A DNA stretch of 64,000 bases, from NCBI GenBank assembly GCA_963745595.1, contig CAVUYB010000015.1, positions 124,001 to 188,000 on the forward strand. Reading direction: 5' to 3'. Below are positions 26,985 to 36,099 of this stretch, piece by piece. How positions within the stretch are numbered: the first letter of the stretch is position 1; the number at the start of each line of letters is the position of its first letter. The DNA comes from DASZUK01 sp963745595. GTDB taxonomy: Bacteria > Actinomycetota > Acidimicrobiia > Acidimicrobiales > RAAP-2. Below the pieces are notes generated by a model. The model made no database searches. It worked only from the letters and a program-made list of their open reading frames with translations, and was not told the DNA's origin. The position numbers and the translations under genes were made by a program.

Positions 26985-28469
26985 CCGGCCCCGTCCGTCC
27001 GACCGGCGTCCACCCGATCGACGTCCGGCCGACCGATGTCCGATCGAACAGGCTCGGCGACGACATCCGTGCCGAGAGAGGCCGTCACCACCACGTCCAC
27101 CAACGACCCGACCGGCAGCGTGCCGGGCACCCGGACGACGCCGTCGATCTCCGGTGCCTCGTGCACCGTCCGTCCGATCCCCGGGGCGTCGACCAGCACC
27201 TCGCGAGTCTGCCCGATCAGCCGGTCCCGTCGCCGGGCCGTGATCGAGTCCTGCAGCTCCGTGCACTCCTGCAAGCGCTCGAGCGCCAGCTCGGGCGCCA
27301 CCTGGTCCGGCAGGTCGGCGGCCCGGGTCCCGTCCTCGGCGGAGAACAGGAAGAACCCGGCCCAGTCGAGTGTCGCGTCCCGCAAGAACGCGAGCAGCGC
27401 GTCGTGGTCCTCCTCCGTCTCCCCGGGGTAGCCGAGGATGAACGACGACCGGAACGTCGCCGTCGGCTCGGCCTCCCGTATCCCGGCGATGCGGCGCGAG
27501 GAACCGGTCCCCGTCGCCCCACCGGCGCATCCGGGCCAGCAGTGGGCGCGAGACGTGCTGGAGCGACAGGTCGAAGTACGGCACGCCGGTCGCCAGGATG
27601 GCGTCGACGAGGTCATCGGTGAGGCTCGACGGGTAGAGGTAGAGCAACCGCGTCCGGGGCACCAGCGCCGCGACGGCCCGCGTCAAGGCGACGATCGGCG
27701 TCGGCTCCCCCCGCCGGCGGCTGCCGCGAGCCGACGTGGCCGTCCCACCTTCCCCGTCCACCCCGTGGGTGCGGTCCCGGGCGTAGGAGGCGAGATCCTG
27801 GGCGACGAGGACGATCTCCTTGACCCCGTCATCCCCGGCGGCGAGGGCGCGGACCTCGTCGAGGACGTCGGCCGGGCGACGGGATCGCTGCTTGCCCCGG
27901 AACGACGGGATCGCGCAGAACCCGCACGAGCGGTCGCAGCCCTCGGCGACCTTGACGTACGCCCACGGTGCGGTGGCCGGTGGTCGGGGCAGCTCGAGCA
28001 GGTCGAAGGACGTTGCCGTCGAGCTCGGTGCGCTGACCGGCCGGTGCCGGCGAGCCGAGCCGAGGCTGACGGGGACGGGCGCCGAGGCCGGCGCTGATGC
28101 CGGTTCCGGCTGGGAAAGCGACGGCCCGCCGTCGACGCCGCCCGGCACCAGGGCCGTGCCGAAGCCGGCGACGAGATCGACCTCCGGCAGCGCGGCGGCC
28201 AGCTCGTCGCCGTACCGTTCGGCCATGCACCCGGTGACGACCAGCCGGGACCCGTCGCGCCGATGCTCGTCGAGCAACAGGACCGTGTCGACGGACTCCT
28301 GGCGGGCGGCTTCGATGAACGCACAGGTGTTGACGACGACGAGGTCCGCGTCGCCCGGCTCGTCCGCCGGCCGGTAACCGTCCGCGGCCAGCAGCCCGGC
28401 CAGCTTCTCCGAGTCGACCTGGTTCTTCGGGCACCCGAGCGTCTGCAACCAGTAGCGCCCGTTGGCCAT
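26981..28469 (-). CDS. rimO: Ribosomal protein S12 methylthiotransferase RimO, one frame break
   Basis: A radical-SAM enzyme that methylthiolates an aspartate of ribosomal protein S12. The N-terminal domain has TLGCPKNQVDSEK, VVNTCAFIEAAR and TGCMAERYG (the three cluster cysteines), the radical-SAM domain has GCDRSCGFCAIPSFRGK, and a TRAM domain forms the C terminus. The frame breaks near 27497 in the segment RWGDGDRFL-RRIAGIREAEP, consistent with one extra base; ignoring it gives about 495 residues. A Pro/Ala/Ser-rich insertion of about 50 residues separates the first two domains. An AAAGGAGAG ribosome site precedes the ATG at 28469. Confidence 0.9.
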
Positions 28470-28614
28470 GACGACATTCTCTCCTTTTGCCGGTCGCCGA
28501 GCTGGCGCGCGTGCCGCGGGCCCTGGCGCCAGCTCGACCTTCGCCACCCCGATGTCCGATCGCCGGGACCGCCCGGACCTGGCATCGACCGGCGTCCGAC
28601 ACTGACCGGTTCAG

Positions 28615-28703
28615 CGGAGAGGGAGGGATTTGAACCCTCGGACCGGGTTCCCCCAGTCAACTCATTAGCAGTGAGTCCGATTCGGCCGCTCTCGCACCTC
28701 TCC
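28615..28703 (-). tRNA. tRNA-Ser (anticodon GCT)
   Basis: A class II tRNA read on the minus strand. The acceptor arm GGAGAGG pairs perfectly with CCTCTCC, the anticodon loop is CTGCTAA with anticodon GCT (AGC/AGU codons), there is a long variable arm, and the T arm GAGGG-TTCAAAT-CCCTC has a G discriminator. The 3' CCA is not encoded. It lies about 145 bases upstream of rimO on the same strand. Confidence 0.95.
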
Positions 28704-28902
28704 AGCGACTCCGTGCCCCCTCCTGGCCGCCGGCGGAGCGTGGGCCCCGGGAAGGCGACCGGACGGCGTCCGGCGTCGACAAAGGCTACCGGATCGCCGG
28801 CGGCGTCCAGCCAGCGCCGCGCCAGCGCGGCGGCACCGGTGATCGACATCACGCCACCGACGGTCGCCGTCGCGACCACCGGAGCGCGGGGAGACTGGTC
28901 GC

Positions 28903-29418
28903 GTGCGGTTGTTCGTGGCGATCTGGCCGCCGGCCGAGGTACGGGACCGGCTCCGCGCGCTGGCCCGGCCGACCGTCCCGGACCTCCGATGGACGACGCC
29001 TGACCAGTGGCACGTCACCATCGCCTTCCTCGGGGAGGTCCCCGACAGCGGGCAGATGGCGGCGGCGGGGGCGCTCGCCGGGATCGCCAGACAACTTCCG
29101 GACCGGCCCCACGCGATCATGGGACCGGCCACCGCCACCCTGGGGCGGGGCATCCTCTGCCTGCCGGTCGACGGGTTGGACGAAATGGCGAGGGTGGTGC
29201 GGGCGTCGCCCCTCGGCCGGTACGTCCGGCCCGAAGAGCTGCCGTTCAACGGCCATCTGACGCTGGCCCGGGCCCGACGGGGTCGGCGGGTGCCGGACGA
29301 CCTCTGCGGCGTACCGGTCGAGGCCCGGTGGCCGGTCGACGAGATCAGCCTGGTGTCGTCCCGGCGGCATGCCGAAGGTGCGCGGTACGAGACCCTGGCC
29401 GGCGCGACCATTCGGTAA
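28903..29418 (+). CDS. thpR: RNA 2',3'-cyclic phosphodiesterase (LigT/ThpR family)
   Basis: A 171-residue 2H phosphoesterase. Both HxT motifs are present: WHVTIAFLG near residue 36 and FNGHLTLARARRG near residue 115, about 80 residues apart as in the family. The N-terminal MRLFVAIWPP strand and the C-terminal SRRHAEGARYETLA are also typical. The enzyme opens 2',3'-cyclic phosphates on RNA ends. It starts at GTG and ends about 25 bases before the recA promoter. Confidence 0.9.
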   Translation: MRLFVAIWPPAEVRDRLRALARPTVPDLRWTTPDQWHVTIAFLGEVPDSGQMAAAGALAGIARQLPDRPHAIMGPATATLGRGILCLPVDGLDEMARVVRASPLGRYVRPEELPFNGHLTLARARRGRRVPDDLCGVPVEARWPVDEISLVSSRRHAEGARYETLAGATIR

Positions 29419-29443
29419 GGAAATGAGTCGTCGCCAGCATCCC

Positions 29444-29471
29444 TTGACGAACACGCGTTCGCCGGTAAAGT
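29444..29471 (+). promoter_or_regulatory. recA promoter with overlapping LexA (SOS) box
   Basis: TTGACG (29444-29449) and TAAAGT (29466-29471), 16 bases apart, form a sigma-70-type promoter. The palindrome CGAAC-acgc-GTTCG (29448-29461) fills the spacer and matches the actinobacterial SOS box GAACNNNNGTTC. LexA bound there would block RNA polymerase. The recA ATG lies 84 bases downstream. Confidence 0.88.
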
Positions 29472-29554
29472 GCCCGCTGTCACAACCCGTCCGTAGGGTC
29501 GGCGCCGACAACTCAGACCAGACCACGTCGATCGACGCACGAGGAGAGGACCAG

Positions 29555-30616
29555 ATGGCAGAGGAGCGAGAGAAGGCCCTGGACATGGCCCTCGGGCAGA
29601 TCGAGAAGCAGTTCGGCAAGGGCTCGGTCATGCGGATGGGCGACAACATCAACCTGGGCATCGAGGCGATCCCCACGGGAGCGCTCTCCCTGGATCTCGC
29701 CCTCGGCATCGGCGGGCTCCCCCGGGGCCGGATCGTCGAGATCTTCGGTCCGGAGTCGTCCGGGAAGTCGACCCTGGCCATGCACTGCGTCGCCGAAGCC
29801 CAGCGGAACGGCGGCATCTGCGCGTACGTCGATGCCGAGCACGCGATGGACCCGGTGTACGCCAAGGCCATCGGGGTCAACGTGGACGACCTGCTGATCT
29901 CCCAGCCGGACACCGGTGAGCAGGCCCTGGAGATCGCGGACATGCTGATCCGGTCGGGCGCCCTGGACATCATCGTCATCGACTCGGTGGCTGCCCTGAC
30001 CCCCCGGGCGGAGATCGACGGGGAGATGGGCGACACCCACGTCGGGCTGCAGGCCCGGCTCATGTCGCAGGCCCTGCGGAAGCTCACCGGGACCCTCAAC
30101 AAGTCGGACACGATCGCGGTCTTCATCAACCAGCTGCGGGAGAAGATCGGCGTGCTCTACGGGTCGCCCGAGACGACCCCCGGCGGGCGGGCGCTGAAGT
30201 TCTACTCGTCGGTCCGCCTGGACATCCGCCGGATCGAGACCATCAAGGACGGGGCCGAGATGATCGGCAATCGGACCCGGGTGAAGGTGGTCAAGAACAA
30301 GGTCTCCCGACCGTTCCAGCAAGCCGAGTTCGACATCATGTACGGAACCGGGATCAGCCGGGAGGGCTCCCTGCTCGACGTGGCGGTCGATCTCGGGTTC
30401 ATCAAGAAGTCGGGGGCCTGGTTCACCTACGAAGGTGAGCAGTTGGGCCAGGGTCGGGAGAACGCCAAGGCGTTCCTGCGGGAGAACCCGCAGCTGATGG
30501 CCGAGATCGACGACCGGGTGCGCCAGCACCTGGCGCCTTCCGACCCCGAAGAGGGGGTCGAGGGCATCGAGGGTGCCCTCGACCCGGACGACCAGCCGAT
30601 CAGCCTGTCCGACTGA
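29555..30616 (+). CDS. recA: Recombinase RecA
   Basis: A 353-residue RecA without intein. Walker A is GPESSGKST, Walker B is IIVIDSVAAL, and the L1/L2 loop segments (EMGDTHVGLQARLMSQALRK and NQLREKIGVLYGSPETTPGG) are intact. RecA forms filaments for strand exchange and triggers LexA self-cleavage. A GGAGAGG ribosome site precedes the ATG. A LexA box lies in its promoter. No recX follows, unlike many actinobacteria; a terminator hairpin and a long gap come instead. Confidence 0.98.
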   Translation: MAEEREKALDMALGQIEKQFGKGSVMRMGDNINLGIEAIPTGALSLDLALGIGGLPRGRIVEIFGPESSGKSTLAMHCVAEAQRNGGICAYVDAEHAMDPVYAKAIGVNVDDLLISQPDTGEQALEIADMLIRSGALDIIVIDSVAALTPRAEIDGEMGDTHVGLQARLMSQALRKLTGTLNKSDTIAVFINQLREKIGVLYGSPETTPGGRALKFYSSVRLDIRRIETIKDGAEMIGNRTRVKVVKNKVSRPFQQAEFDIMYGTGISREGSLLDVAVDLGFIKKSGAWFTYEGEQLGQGRENAKAFLRENPQLMAEIDDRVRQHLAPSDPEEGVEGIEGALDPDDQPISLSD

Positions 30617-30625
30617 TCGCCGACC

Positions 30626-30660
30626 GACCACCCGGTTGGCGATCCGTCGACCGGGTGGTC
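30626..30660 (+). terminator. Hairpin terminator after recA
   Basis: A perfect 11-bp stem GACCACCCGGT/ACCGGGTGGTC with a 13-base loop starts nine bases after the recA stop. There is no T run, as is usual for terminators in high-GC actinobacteria. Confidence 0.75.
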
Positions 30661-31106
30661 AGAAGTACCCTGAAGCCGAGAACGTGCGTGACGGCGCCGA
30701 GGGAGCTTCGGAAAATCGACCTGCTACGCTGTCTGGCTAGCCGGTCGACAGGATCGAGCGGCGGCCGGCAGCATCCCGGTGGGCCTGATTCGATTTCTGG
30801 TTCGGGTTGGCCTGTTGACAACTCGACTGGAGTTCAGTGGTTTCACTCTCCGACCTGGGCGTTTCTGCCCACCTGGTCGCCCGATCAGCTCGACGGGGCA
30901 CCGGCCCGTCCGCTCCGGGTAGTTACCTCCTCGGCGTCCTCGACGGACCGCCCCATCGCCGGTCGGCGGTCGAGTCCCGCTCCCGTGCGGGGATGCCCTG
31001 TCGGTGACGTTCGTCCAAGACCTCTCGGCCTGCCTCCCGGCTCGGAGCCGGAACGCGGGCCGCCAGGATGCACCAACCGCAGGCCTGCCTGCGGCGGTCA
31101 GTAACC

Positions 31107-31156
31107 GCAGTACCCGAAGGCAATAGAAAACGGCAGTACTTACAGGCAATAGAAAA
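31107..31156 (+). repeat. 26-base-period tandem repeat in the cold-shock leader
   Basis: GCAGTACCCGAAGGCAATAG followed by AAAA (31107-31130) recurs as GCAGTACTTACAGGCAATAG followed by AAAA (31133-31156). The second copy ends at the ribosome-binding region AAAGAGG of the cold-shock gene, so folding or protein binding there could affect translation. Confidence 0.65.
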
Positions 31157-31164
31157 GAGGAATC

Positions 31165-31365
31165 ATGCCGATCGGCACCGTCAAGTTCTTCAACACGGAG
31201 AAGGGCTACGGCTTCGTTTCACGCCCCGACGGGGACGATGTGTTCGTCCACTACAGCAATGTGCAGGGCTCCGGTTTCCGGACCCTGGAAGCCGGCCAGC
31301 AGGTCGAGTTCGAGATCGCCCCGGGTCGCAAGGGAGACGAGGCGCGGAACGTCAAGGTCATCTGA
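31165..31365 (+). CDS. Cold-shock protein (CspA family)
   Basis: A 66-residue single OB-fold protein. Both RNA-binding motifs are present: KGYGFVSRPDG (RNP1) and DVFVHYSNVQ (RNP2). It opens with MPIGTVKFFNTEKGYGF. It acts as an RNA chaperone that prevents mRNA secondary structure in the cold or in stationary phase. A long leader with a tandem repeat precedes it, consistent with post-transcriptional control. Confidence 0.96.
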   Translation: MPIGTVKFFNTEKGYGFVSRPDGDDVFVHYSNVQGSGFRTLEAGQQVEFEIAPGRKGDEARNVKVI

Positions 31366-31442
31366 CGCCCGCACCCGTCACCGTCTGGCCGACGGCCGCC
31401 CCCGACCGGGCGGCGCGGCCAAGGGAAGGGAGAGTGGTGTGT

Positions 31443-31706
31443 ATGGCAAGGCCTCGTTCGACGTTCGGCAAGCTCCAACGCGATCAAGCGAAGCGAGCCA
31501 AGGCAAAGGCCAAGCAGGAGGACCGGGCGGCTCGCCGTGAGGACCGGACCGACGCGGAGGAGCCTGACGACGGACCGGTGGAGGACCAGGGAGCACTGCT
31601 GGAGCAGTTCGCCCGCCTCCACGAGGATCTCGCCGACGGGCGTATCTCGATCGACGATTTCGAGGTGCGCCAGGAAGATCTCCGCAGTCGGCTCCGGGTG
31701 GACTGA
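31443..31706 (+). CDS. Small highly charged protein, conserved type, unknown function
   Basis: An 87-residue protein. The first 40 residues are very basic (STFGKLQRDQAKRAKAKAKQ), the middle is acidic, and the last 35 form an amphipathic stretch LLEQFARLHEDLADGRISID followed by DFEVRQEDL, resembling a SHOCT-like oligomerisation helix. Similar short lysine-rich proteins occur in actinobacteria, but I know no function. It lies 77 bases after the cold-shock gene and is probably co-transcribed, suggesting an RNA- or nucleoid-related role. Confidence 0.68.
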   Translation: MARPRSTFGKLQRDQAKRAKAKAKQEDRAARREDRTDAEEPDDGPVEDQGALLEQFARLHEDLADGRISIDDFEVRQEDLRSRLRVD

Positions 31707-31864
31707 CTGGACGATCTAGCGAACTGACCTGGCCGGCTGGTCCGGACAGGTCGGCGGGTACAGCGGCCGAGACGGCGACGTGTCGTCTTGGCCGCTGCGT
31801 CGCGTCCAGGGGCGGCGTACGGACGCCGCATCGCCCTCAGTGAGCCGTCGTCAGCGAACCGACC

Positions 31865-32860
31865 TCAGTGAGCCGGTGAGCCCGGCCCGTCGGCCGGACG
31901 GTCCCGCGTCTCGAGCCAGCGCCGGAACCCGGCGGCGTTGGAATGGACACCGTTGAGCGTCTCGAGCTTCTCCCGGTGCTCCTCCGGGACGTCGCCGATC
32001 TCGTCGGCGAACCGCACGGACAACGCGGCGGCGATGTCCTCACCGTTGCGGTAGGCCTGTTCCGCGGTGGCCGCCCACTGCCGCAGCGTCGCCGCCGCCT
32101 CGTCGAGGAGGGCGTCGGGGTCGTCCAGTAGGCCGTAGTGGGCGAGGGCGATCCCGGACGGTCGCCGGGCGGCGAACTTCTGCATCGACGTCAGGGCCTG
32201 GTCGAGGTCGAAGTCCGGCGGCGGCGTCGACGGACGGAGGATCCCGGCGTCGGGGAGCCGGACGCCGACCGCGTCACCGGCGAAGAGGACGCCGCTCACC
32301 GAGTCGTGGACGCCGAGATGGTGCTTGGCATGGCCCGGCGAGTCGATGGCGACGAGGACCCGGTCGGGCCCGACGCGGACCTCTTCGCCGTCGGCGAGAA
32401 CGTGGAGCCGTTCGGCCGGCGTCGGGTCGAGGCGGCCGTAGAGCGAATCGAGGAGTGGCCCGTAGACGCGGGCGGCCGAGTCGACCAACCGGGTCGGGTC
32501 GGCGAGATGGCGGGCGCCCTTCTCGTGGACGTAGACCGTGGCGTCCGGGAACGCCCGGGCGACGTCGCCGACGCCACCGGCATGGTCGAGGTGGATGTGC
32601 GTGACGATCACGCCGGCCAGATCGGTCGGGCCGAGCCCCAGCCGGTCGAGCGACGCCAAGAGCACCGGGACCGACGACTGGCTTCCCGTCTCGATCAGCA
32701 CCGGTGCCGGGCCTTCGAGCAGGTAGCCGGCGGTGACCCGCTCCCAGCCGCCGAGGAGGGTGTCGATCTGCAGGACGCCGGGGGCGATAGCCACCGGCGG
32801 GGCCGGCTCGGCGTCGCCGGCCTCGTGGCCATTGGCAGGACCGTGCCCGTGCCCGGTCAC
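31865..32860 (-). CDS. MBL-fold metallo-hydrolase
   Basis: A 331-residue metallo-beta-lactamase-fold hydrolase. The metal motif THIHLDHAGG gives the HxHxDH ligands, with further ligands in IDSPGHAKHHLG and VLFAGDAVG. The last 80 residues are helical, as in lactonase-like or glyoxalase II-like members. The substrate is unknown; a hydrolase acting on a lactone made by the upstream dehydrogenase would fit the order. The GTG start overlaps the dehydrogenase stop as GTGA. Confidence 0.85.
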   Translation of the reverse strand: MTGHGHGPANGHEAGDAEPAPPVAIAPGVLQIDTLLGGWERVTAGYLLEGPAPVLIETGSQSSVPVLLASLDRLGLGPTDLAGVIVTHIHLDHAGGVGDVARAFPDATVYVHEKGARHLADPTRLVDSAARVYGPLLDSLYGRLDPTPAERLHVLADGEEVRVGPDRVLVAIDSPGHAKHHLGVHDSVSGVLFAGDAVGVRLPDAGILRPSTPPPDFDLDQALTSMQKFAARRPSGIALAHYGLLDDPDALLDEAAATLRQWAATAEQAYRNGEDIAAALSVRFADEIGDVPEEHREKLETLNGVHSNAAGFRRWLETRDRPADGPGSPAH

Positions 32861-33906
32861 TCAGCGGCCACCTCGACGACGACCTTGACGTCGTCGGGCT
32901 GGCGGTCGAGCGCCTGTTGCCACTGGTCGAGCGGGACCTTGCGGCTGACGAGCCGCTCGAGCCAGTTCCGGTCGGCTTTGGCCAGCGCGTCGGCTCCCGC
33001 TTCGTAGTGCCGTCGGTTGGCGTTGACGGAGCCGACGACAGCCTCGTTGGAGAGAACCATCGACCGGTTGAGCGCGCCCTCGTCCACGTCGATGGTCCGG
33101 CCGCCAGAGGAGACGCCGGTCAGGCAGACGACCCCGTCGGGCCCGACGTGCTCCATGGCGTCGAGGACGAGGCTCGACACGCCCGTGCACTCGATGATGG
33201 CGTCCGCGTCCGGGCAGGCGTCGGCGATGGAACCGGTGTGGTACTGCGCGCCGAGCTGGCGGACGAGGTCGGGCTTGAGCCCGGTCGTCATCTGGTCGAT
33301 CACGTGAACCTCGAGCCCGGCCTGCACGCCGATCAGCGCGGCGAGGAGCCCGATCGGTCCGGCCCCGGTGACGACGGCCTTGGTCGGCGCCCAGTGGGCC
33401 CGACCGCCGATCCGGTTGACCTGCTCCCACGCCTTCGCCACCACGCTGGTCGGCTCCAGCAGGACGCCGAGGAGCCCGAGCGACGAGTCCACCTTGACGA
33501 CGTACTCCGGCGTGATCCGGTACTGCTCCGACAGGTAGCCGTCGTGCTCCTTGATGCCGCGCTCGGTGTACTGGCCGTTGCGGCAGAAGTCCCACTCCCC
33601 CACCGCGCAGTTCCCGCACGGGACCGGATCCGGGCGGCGGACGATGCCGACGACGAGGTCGCCCTCGGCCACCGGCGCGCCGGCCGGCGCCTCGAGGACG
33701 CGCCCGAGCGACTCGTGCCCGAGAACGAGCCGGTCGCGACCCGGCGGCGCCCAGCCGTACTCGCCGGAGAGGATCTCGATGTCCGTGCCGCAGATGCCGA
33801 CCGCCAGCGTCTCGACGAGCACCGGTCCGTCGCTCTCGGGCGGCGGTGGGACGTCGGACAGCGCCGCCGAGCCCTTCTGGAGGGGAACCACCGTCAACGC
33901 CTTCAT
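32857..33906 (-). CDS. Zinc-dependent glucose dehydrogenase-type alcohol dehydrogenase
   Basis: A 349-residue medium-chain dehydrogenase. The catalytic zinc site is seen in GICGTDIEIL and GHESLGRV, and the Rossmann motif is VTGAGPIGLLAALIG near residue 185. The sequence CGNCAVGEWDFCRNGQYTER and the long C-terminal part resemble glucose 1-dehydrogenases of the archaeal/actinobacterial type. It would oxidise glucose or a related sugar to the lactone. It lies between a GH15 glycosidase and an MBL hydrolase, which makes a sugar route (release, oxidation, lactone hydrolysis) an attractive inference. Confidence 0.82.
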   Translation of the reverse strand: MKALTVVPLQKGSAALSDVPPPPESDGPVLVETLAVGICGTDIEILSGEYGWAPPGRDRLVLGHESLGRVLEAPAGAPVAEGDLVVGIVRRPDPVPCGNCAVGEWDFCRNGQYTERGIKEHDGYLSEQYRITPEYVVKVDSSLGLLGVLLEPTSVVAKAWEQVNRIGGRAHWAPTKAVVTGAGPIGLLAALIGVQAGLEVHVIDQMTTGLKPDLVRQLGAQYHTGSIADACPDADAIIECTGVSSLVLDAMEHVGPDGVVCLTGVSSGGRTIDVDEGALNRSMVLSNEAVVGSVNANRRHYEAGADALAKADRNWLERLVSRKVPLDQWQQALDRQPDDVKVVVEVAAE

Positions 33907-33962
33907 CTGCTCCTCCTCATCATGGTCTTGGGCTCATCGTCGTCGTCCTGCGTTCCGTCCGG

Positions 33963-36035
33963 TCATGCCGTCGACCCCTCGGGCGCACCGCCGGCCGGCA
34001 CTTCGGATGCCCCATCGGCCGGCCCATTGGATGCCCCGTCGGCCGGCCCGGCGTCCCGGTCGCCGTCCTCGAGCTTTCGCGCCGACGACGGCCGGCCGTA
34101 ATGCATCGTGCCGAGGCCGTGACGGGTGAGGCCGCCGAGACCCCACTTCGTGGCCCGGATGCTGCTCGTCCCGACCCCGCCGAGCAGGTTCTCGGTCATC
34201 AGCCGCCGCATCCGGTTGGTCACCTGGGCCTGACCGGGCGTCAGTGGCTCCTGGCCGGTCAGGCGGCAGGCCGTGTTGACGAGCGACACGTGCGAGAACG
34301 CCTGCGGGAAGTTGCCGACCTGGCGACCAGCTACCGCGTCGTACTCCTCGGCCAACAGGCCGAGGTCGTTGCGCAGGCCGAGCAGCCGCTCGAACAGCGC
34401 GGTCGCCTCGTCGACCCGGCCGATCATGGTCAGGCAGTCGGCCAGCCAGAACGAGCACGCCAGGAACGCGCCTTCCCGGCCGGTCAGCCCGTCGACCGCG
34501 CCGTCGTCGGTCGTGCGGTACCGCAGGACGAAGCCCGCGTCGTCCATCAGCTCGCGCTGGACCGCCTCGATCGTGCCGACGACCCGCGGGTCCTTCGCCG
34601 GCAGGAAGCCGACGAGCGGGATCATCAGCAGGCTGGCGTCGAGCTGGTCGCAGCCGTAGTACTGCGTGAACGCCTGCTTGTCCGGGTTGTACCCCTTCTC
34701 GGCGACCTCCGCGTGGATCTCGTCCCGCAGGGCCCGCCACTTGTCGATCGGGCCCGGCAGGTCGGGCCAGTCCTCCATCGTCCGCACCGCCCGGTCGACC
34801 GCCACCCAGGCCATGACCTTGGAGTGCGTGAAGTGCCGCCGCGGCCCGCGGACCTCCCAGAGCCCGTCGTCGGGGAGCTTCCAACCGTCCTCGATGAACT
34901 CGATCAGCTTCGTCTGCAGGTCCCAGATCGCCCGGCTGTGGATGCCGTCCATCTGGCCGGCGCTGTAGAGCGCGGACATCACCTCGCCGTAGACGTCGAG
35001 CTGGTACTGGTCGGCCGCGGCGTTGCCGATGCGGACCGGCGCCGACCCCTCGTAGCCCGGGAGCCAGTCGACCTCCCACTCGTCGAGCCGCCGTTCGCCG
35101 GCCGCGCCGTACATGATCTGCAACTTCGACGGATCGCCGGCCGTCGCCCGGAGCAGCCAGTCGCGCCAGGCCAGCGCCTCTTCGTGGTAGCCGCCGCGCA
35201 TCAGCGACTCGAGCGTCAGCGTCGCGTCCCGGAGCCAGCAGTACCGGTAGTCCCAGTTCCGGTTCCCGCCCAGCGACTCCGGCAGCGACGTCGTCGCGGC
35301 GGCGACGATGCCGCCGGTCGGCTCGTAGGTGAGCGCCTTCAGCGTGATCAGCGACCGCAGGACCGCGTCGGCGTACTCGCCCTCGTAGGTGCACGCCGCC
35401 GACCACGTCCGCCACCACGCCTCGGTCGTCGTGATCGTGAACCACGGGTCGGTCGGATGCGGCGGGACCTCGTGCGACGGGAACCACGTCAGCGTGTACG
35501 GGATCTGCTGGCCCTCGCGGATCGAGAACTCCGACACCGACGTCAATCCCTCGCCGTGGACGTCCATCCGGGTCCACAGGGCCACCGAGTCCGGACCGGC
35601 GGTCGCGGTCAGCAGGTTGCCCGCGCCGACGCGGCTCACCCACGGGATGGAGAGGCCGTAGTCGAAGCGCACGGACAGGTCCATACGGATCGGCACGGTC
35701 CCCCGCACGCCCTCGACCATGCGCACGACCTGCGGGTACGTCTCACGGATGGGCATGCAGTCGGTGATGCGGATCGTCCCCTCGGCACAGTCCATCTCCG
35801 TCTCGAGGACGAGCGTCCCGTCGCGGTACCGGCGTCGCGTCGCGGTGACCGGACCCGCCGGCGCGATCTTCCAGTAGCCGTGGTCGTCGGTGCCGAGCAG
35901 CCGAGCGAAACAGGCACCGGAGGCGAAGTTGGGCAGGCAGAGCCAGTCGATCGACCCGTCGCGGCCGACGATGGCCGCGGTGTGCAGGTCGCCGATGACG
36001 GCGTAGTCCTCGATCGGGAGGGGCATGGCGGCCAT
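33963..36035 (-). CDS. Glycoside hydrolase family 15 protein (glucoamylase/trehalase type)
   Basis: A 690-residue cytosolic GH15-type protein without a signal peptide. It opens with IEDYAVIGDLHTAAIVGRDG and SIDWLCLPNF, typical of the trehalase-like subgroup. The catalytic barrel has GNRNWDYRYCWLRDATLTLE, LPGYEGSAPVRIGN and a later LLAEEYD, where the general base Glu is expected. Substrates in this group include trehalose and alpha-glucans. The last 35 residues are a Gly/Pro/Ala/Asp tail built on short repeats (DNA unit of 24 bases at 34005-34052), likely disordered. Confidence 0.88.
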   Translation of the reverse strand: MAAMPLPIEDYAVIGDLHTAAIVGRDGSIDWLCLPNFASGACFARLLGTDDHGYWKIAPAGPVTATRRRYRDGTLVLETEMDCAEGTIRITDCMPIRETYPQVVRMVEGVRGTVPIRMDLSVRFDYGLSIPWVSRVGAGNLLTATAGPDSVALWTRMDVHGEGLTSVSEFSIREGQQIPYTLTWFPSHEVPPHPTDPWFTITTTEAWWRTWSAACTYEGEYADAVLRSLITLKALTYEPTGGIVAAATTSLPESLGGNRNWDYRYCWLRDATLTLESLMRGGYHEEALAWRDWLLRATAGDPSKLQIMYGAAGERRLDEWEVDWLPGYEGSAPVRIGNAAADQYQLDVYGEVMSALYSAGQMDGIHSRAIWDLQTKLIEFIEDGWKLPDDGLWEVRGPRRHFTHSKVMAWVAVDRAVRTMEDWPDLPGPIDKWRALRDEIHAEVAEKGYNPDKQAFTQYYGCDQLDASLLMIPLVGFLPAKDPRVVGTIEAVQRELMDDAGFVLRYRTTDDGAVDGLTGREGAFLACSFWLADCLTMIGRVDEATALFERLLGLRNDLGLLAEEYDAVAGRQVGNFPQAFSHVSLVNTACRLTGQEPLTPGQAQVTNRMRRLMTENLLGGVGTSSIRATKWGLGGLTRHGLGTMHYGRPSSARKLEDGDRDAGPADGASNGPADGASEVPAGGAPEGSTA

Positions 36036-36099
36036 TCTTACCCCTCCTGGTCCGGCCCGTCCGGCTCCCGCTCCGACTCGTTCGGCGTCCGACGGTCGC

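Larger units (their letters stand above)
30617..31164 (+). other. Long non-coding region between recA and the cold-shock gene
   Basis: About 550 bases without a credible gene. It holds the recA terminator, a TTGACA at 30815-30820 with the small dyad AACTC-gactg-GAGTT directly after it, GC-rich stems, and a 26-base tandem repeat before the cold-shock start. The end part is probably the structured 5' leader of the cold-shock mRNA; a small RNA in this region is possible but not shown. Confidence 0.45.

Noticed and set aside
28263..29003. Plus-strand open frame crossing the tRNA-Ser region
   Set aside because: It is antisense to rimO and its EREGFEPS segment is the well-known false translation of a tRNA-Ser T arm.
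30960..31000. T-arm-like GGTCGAGTCCC suggesting a tRNA or tmRNA end
   Set aside because: Lacks the TTC of a T loop, an acceptor stem and a tag-peptide frame.
30655..31104. 149-codon open frame after recA
   Set aside because: No similarity, poor codon pattern and it overlaps the recA terminator; treated as leader or gap.
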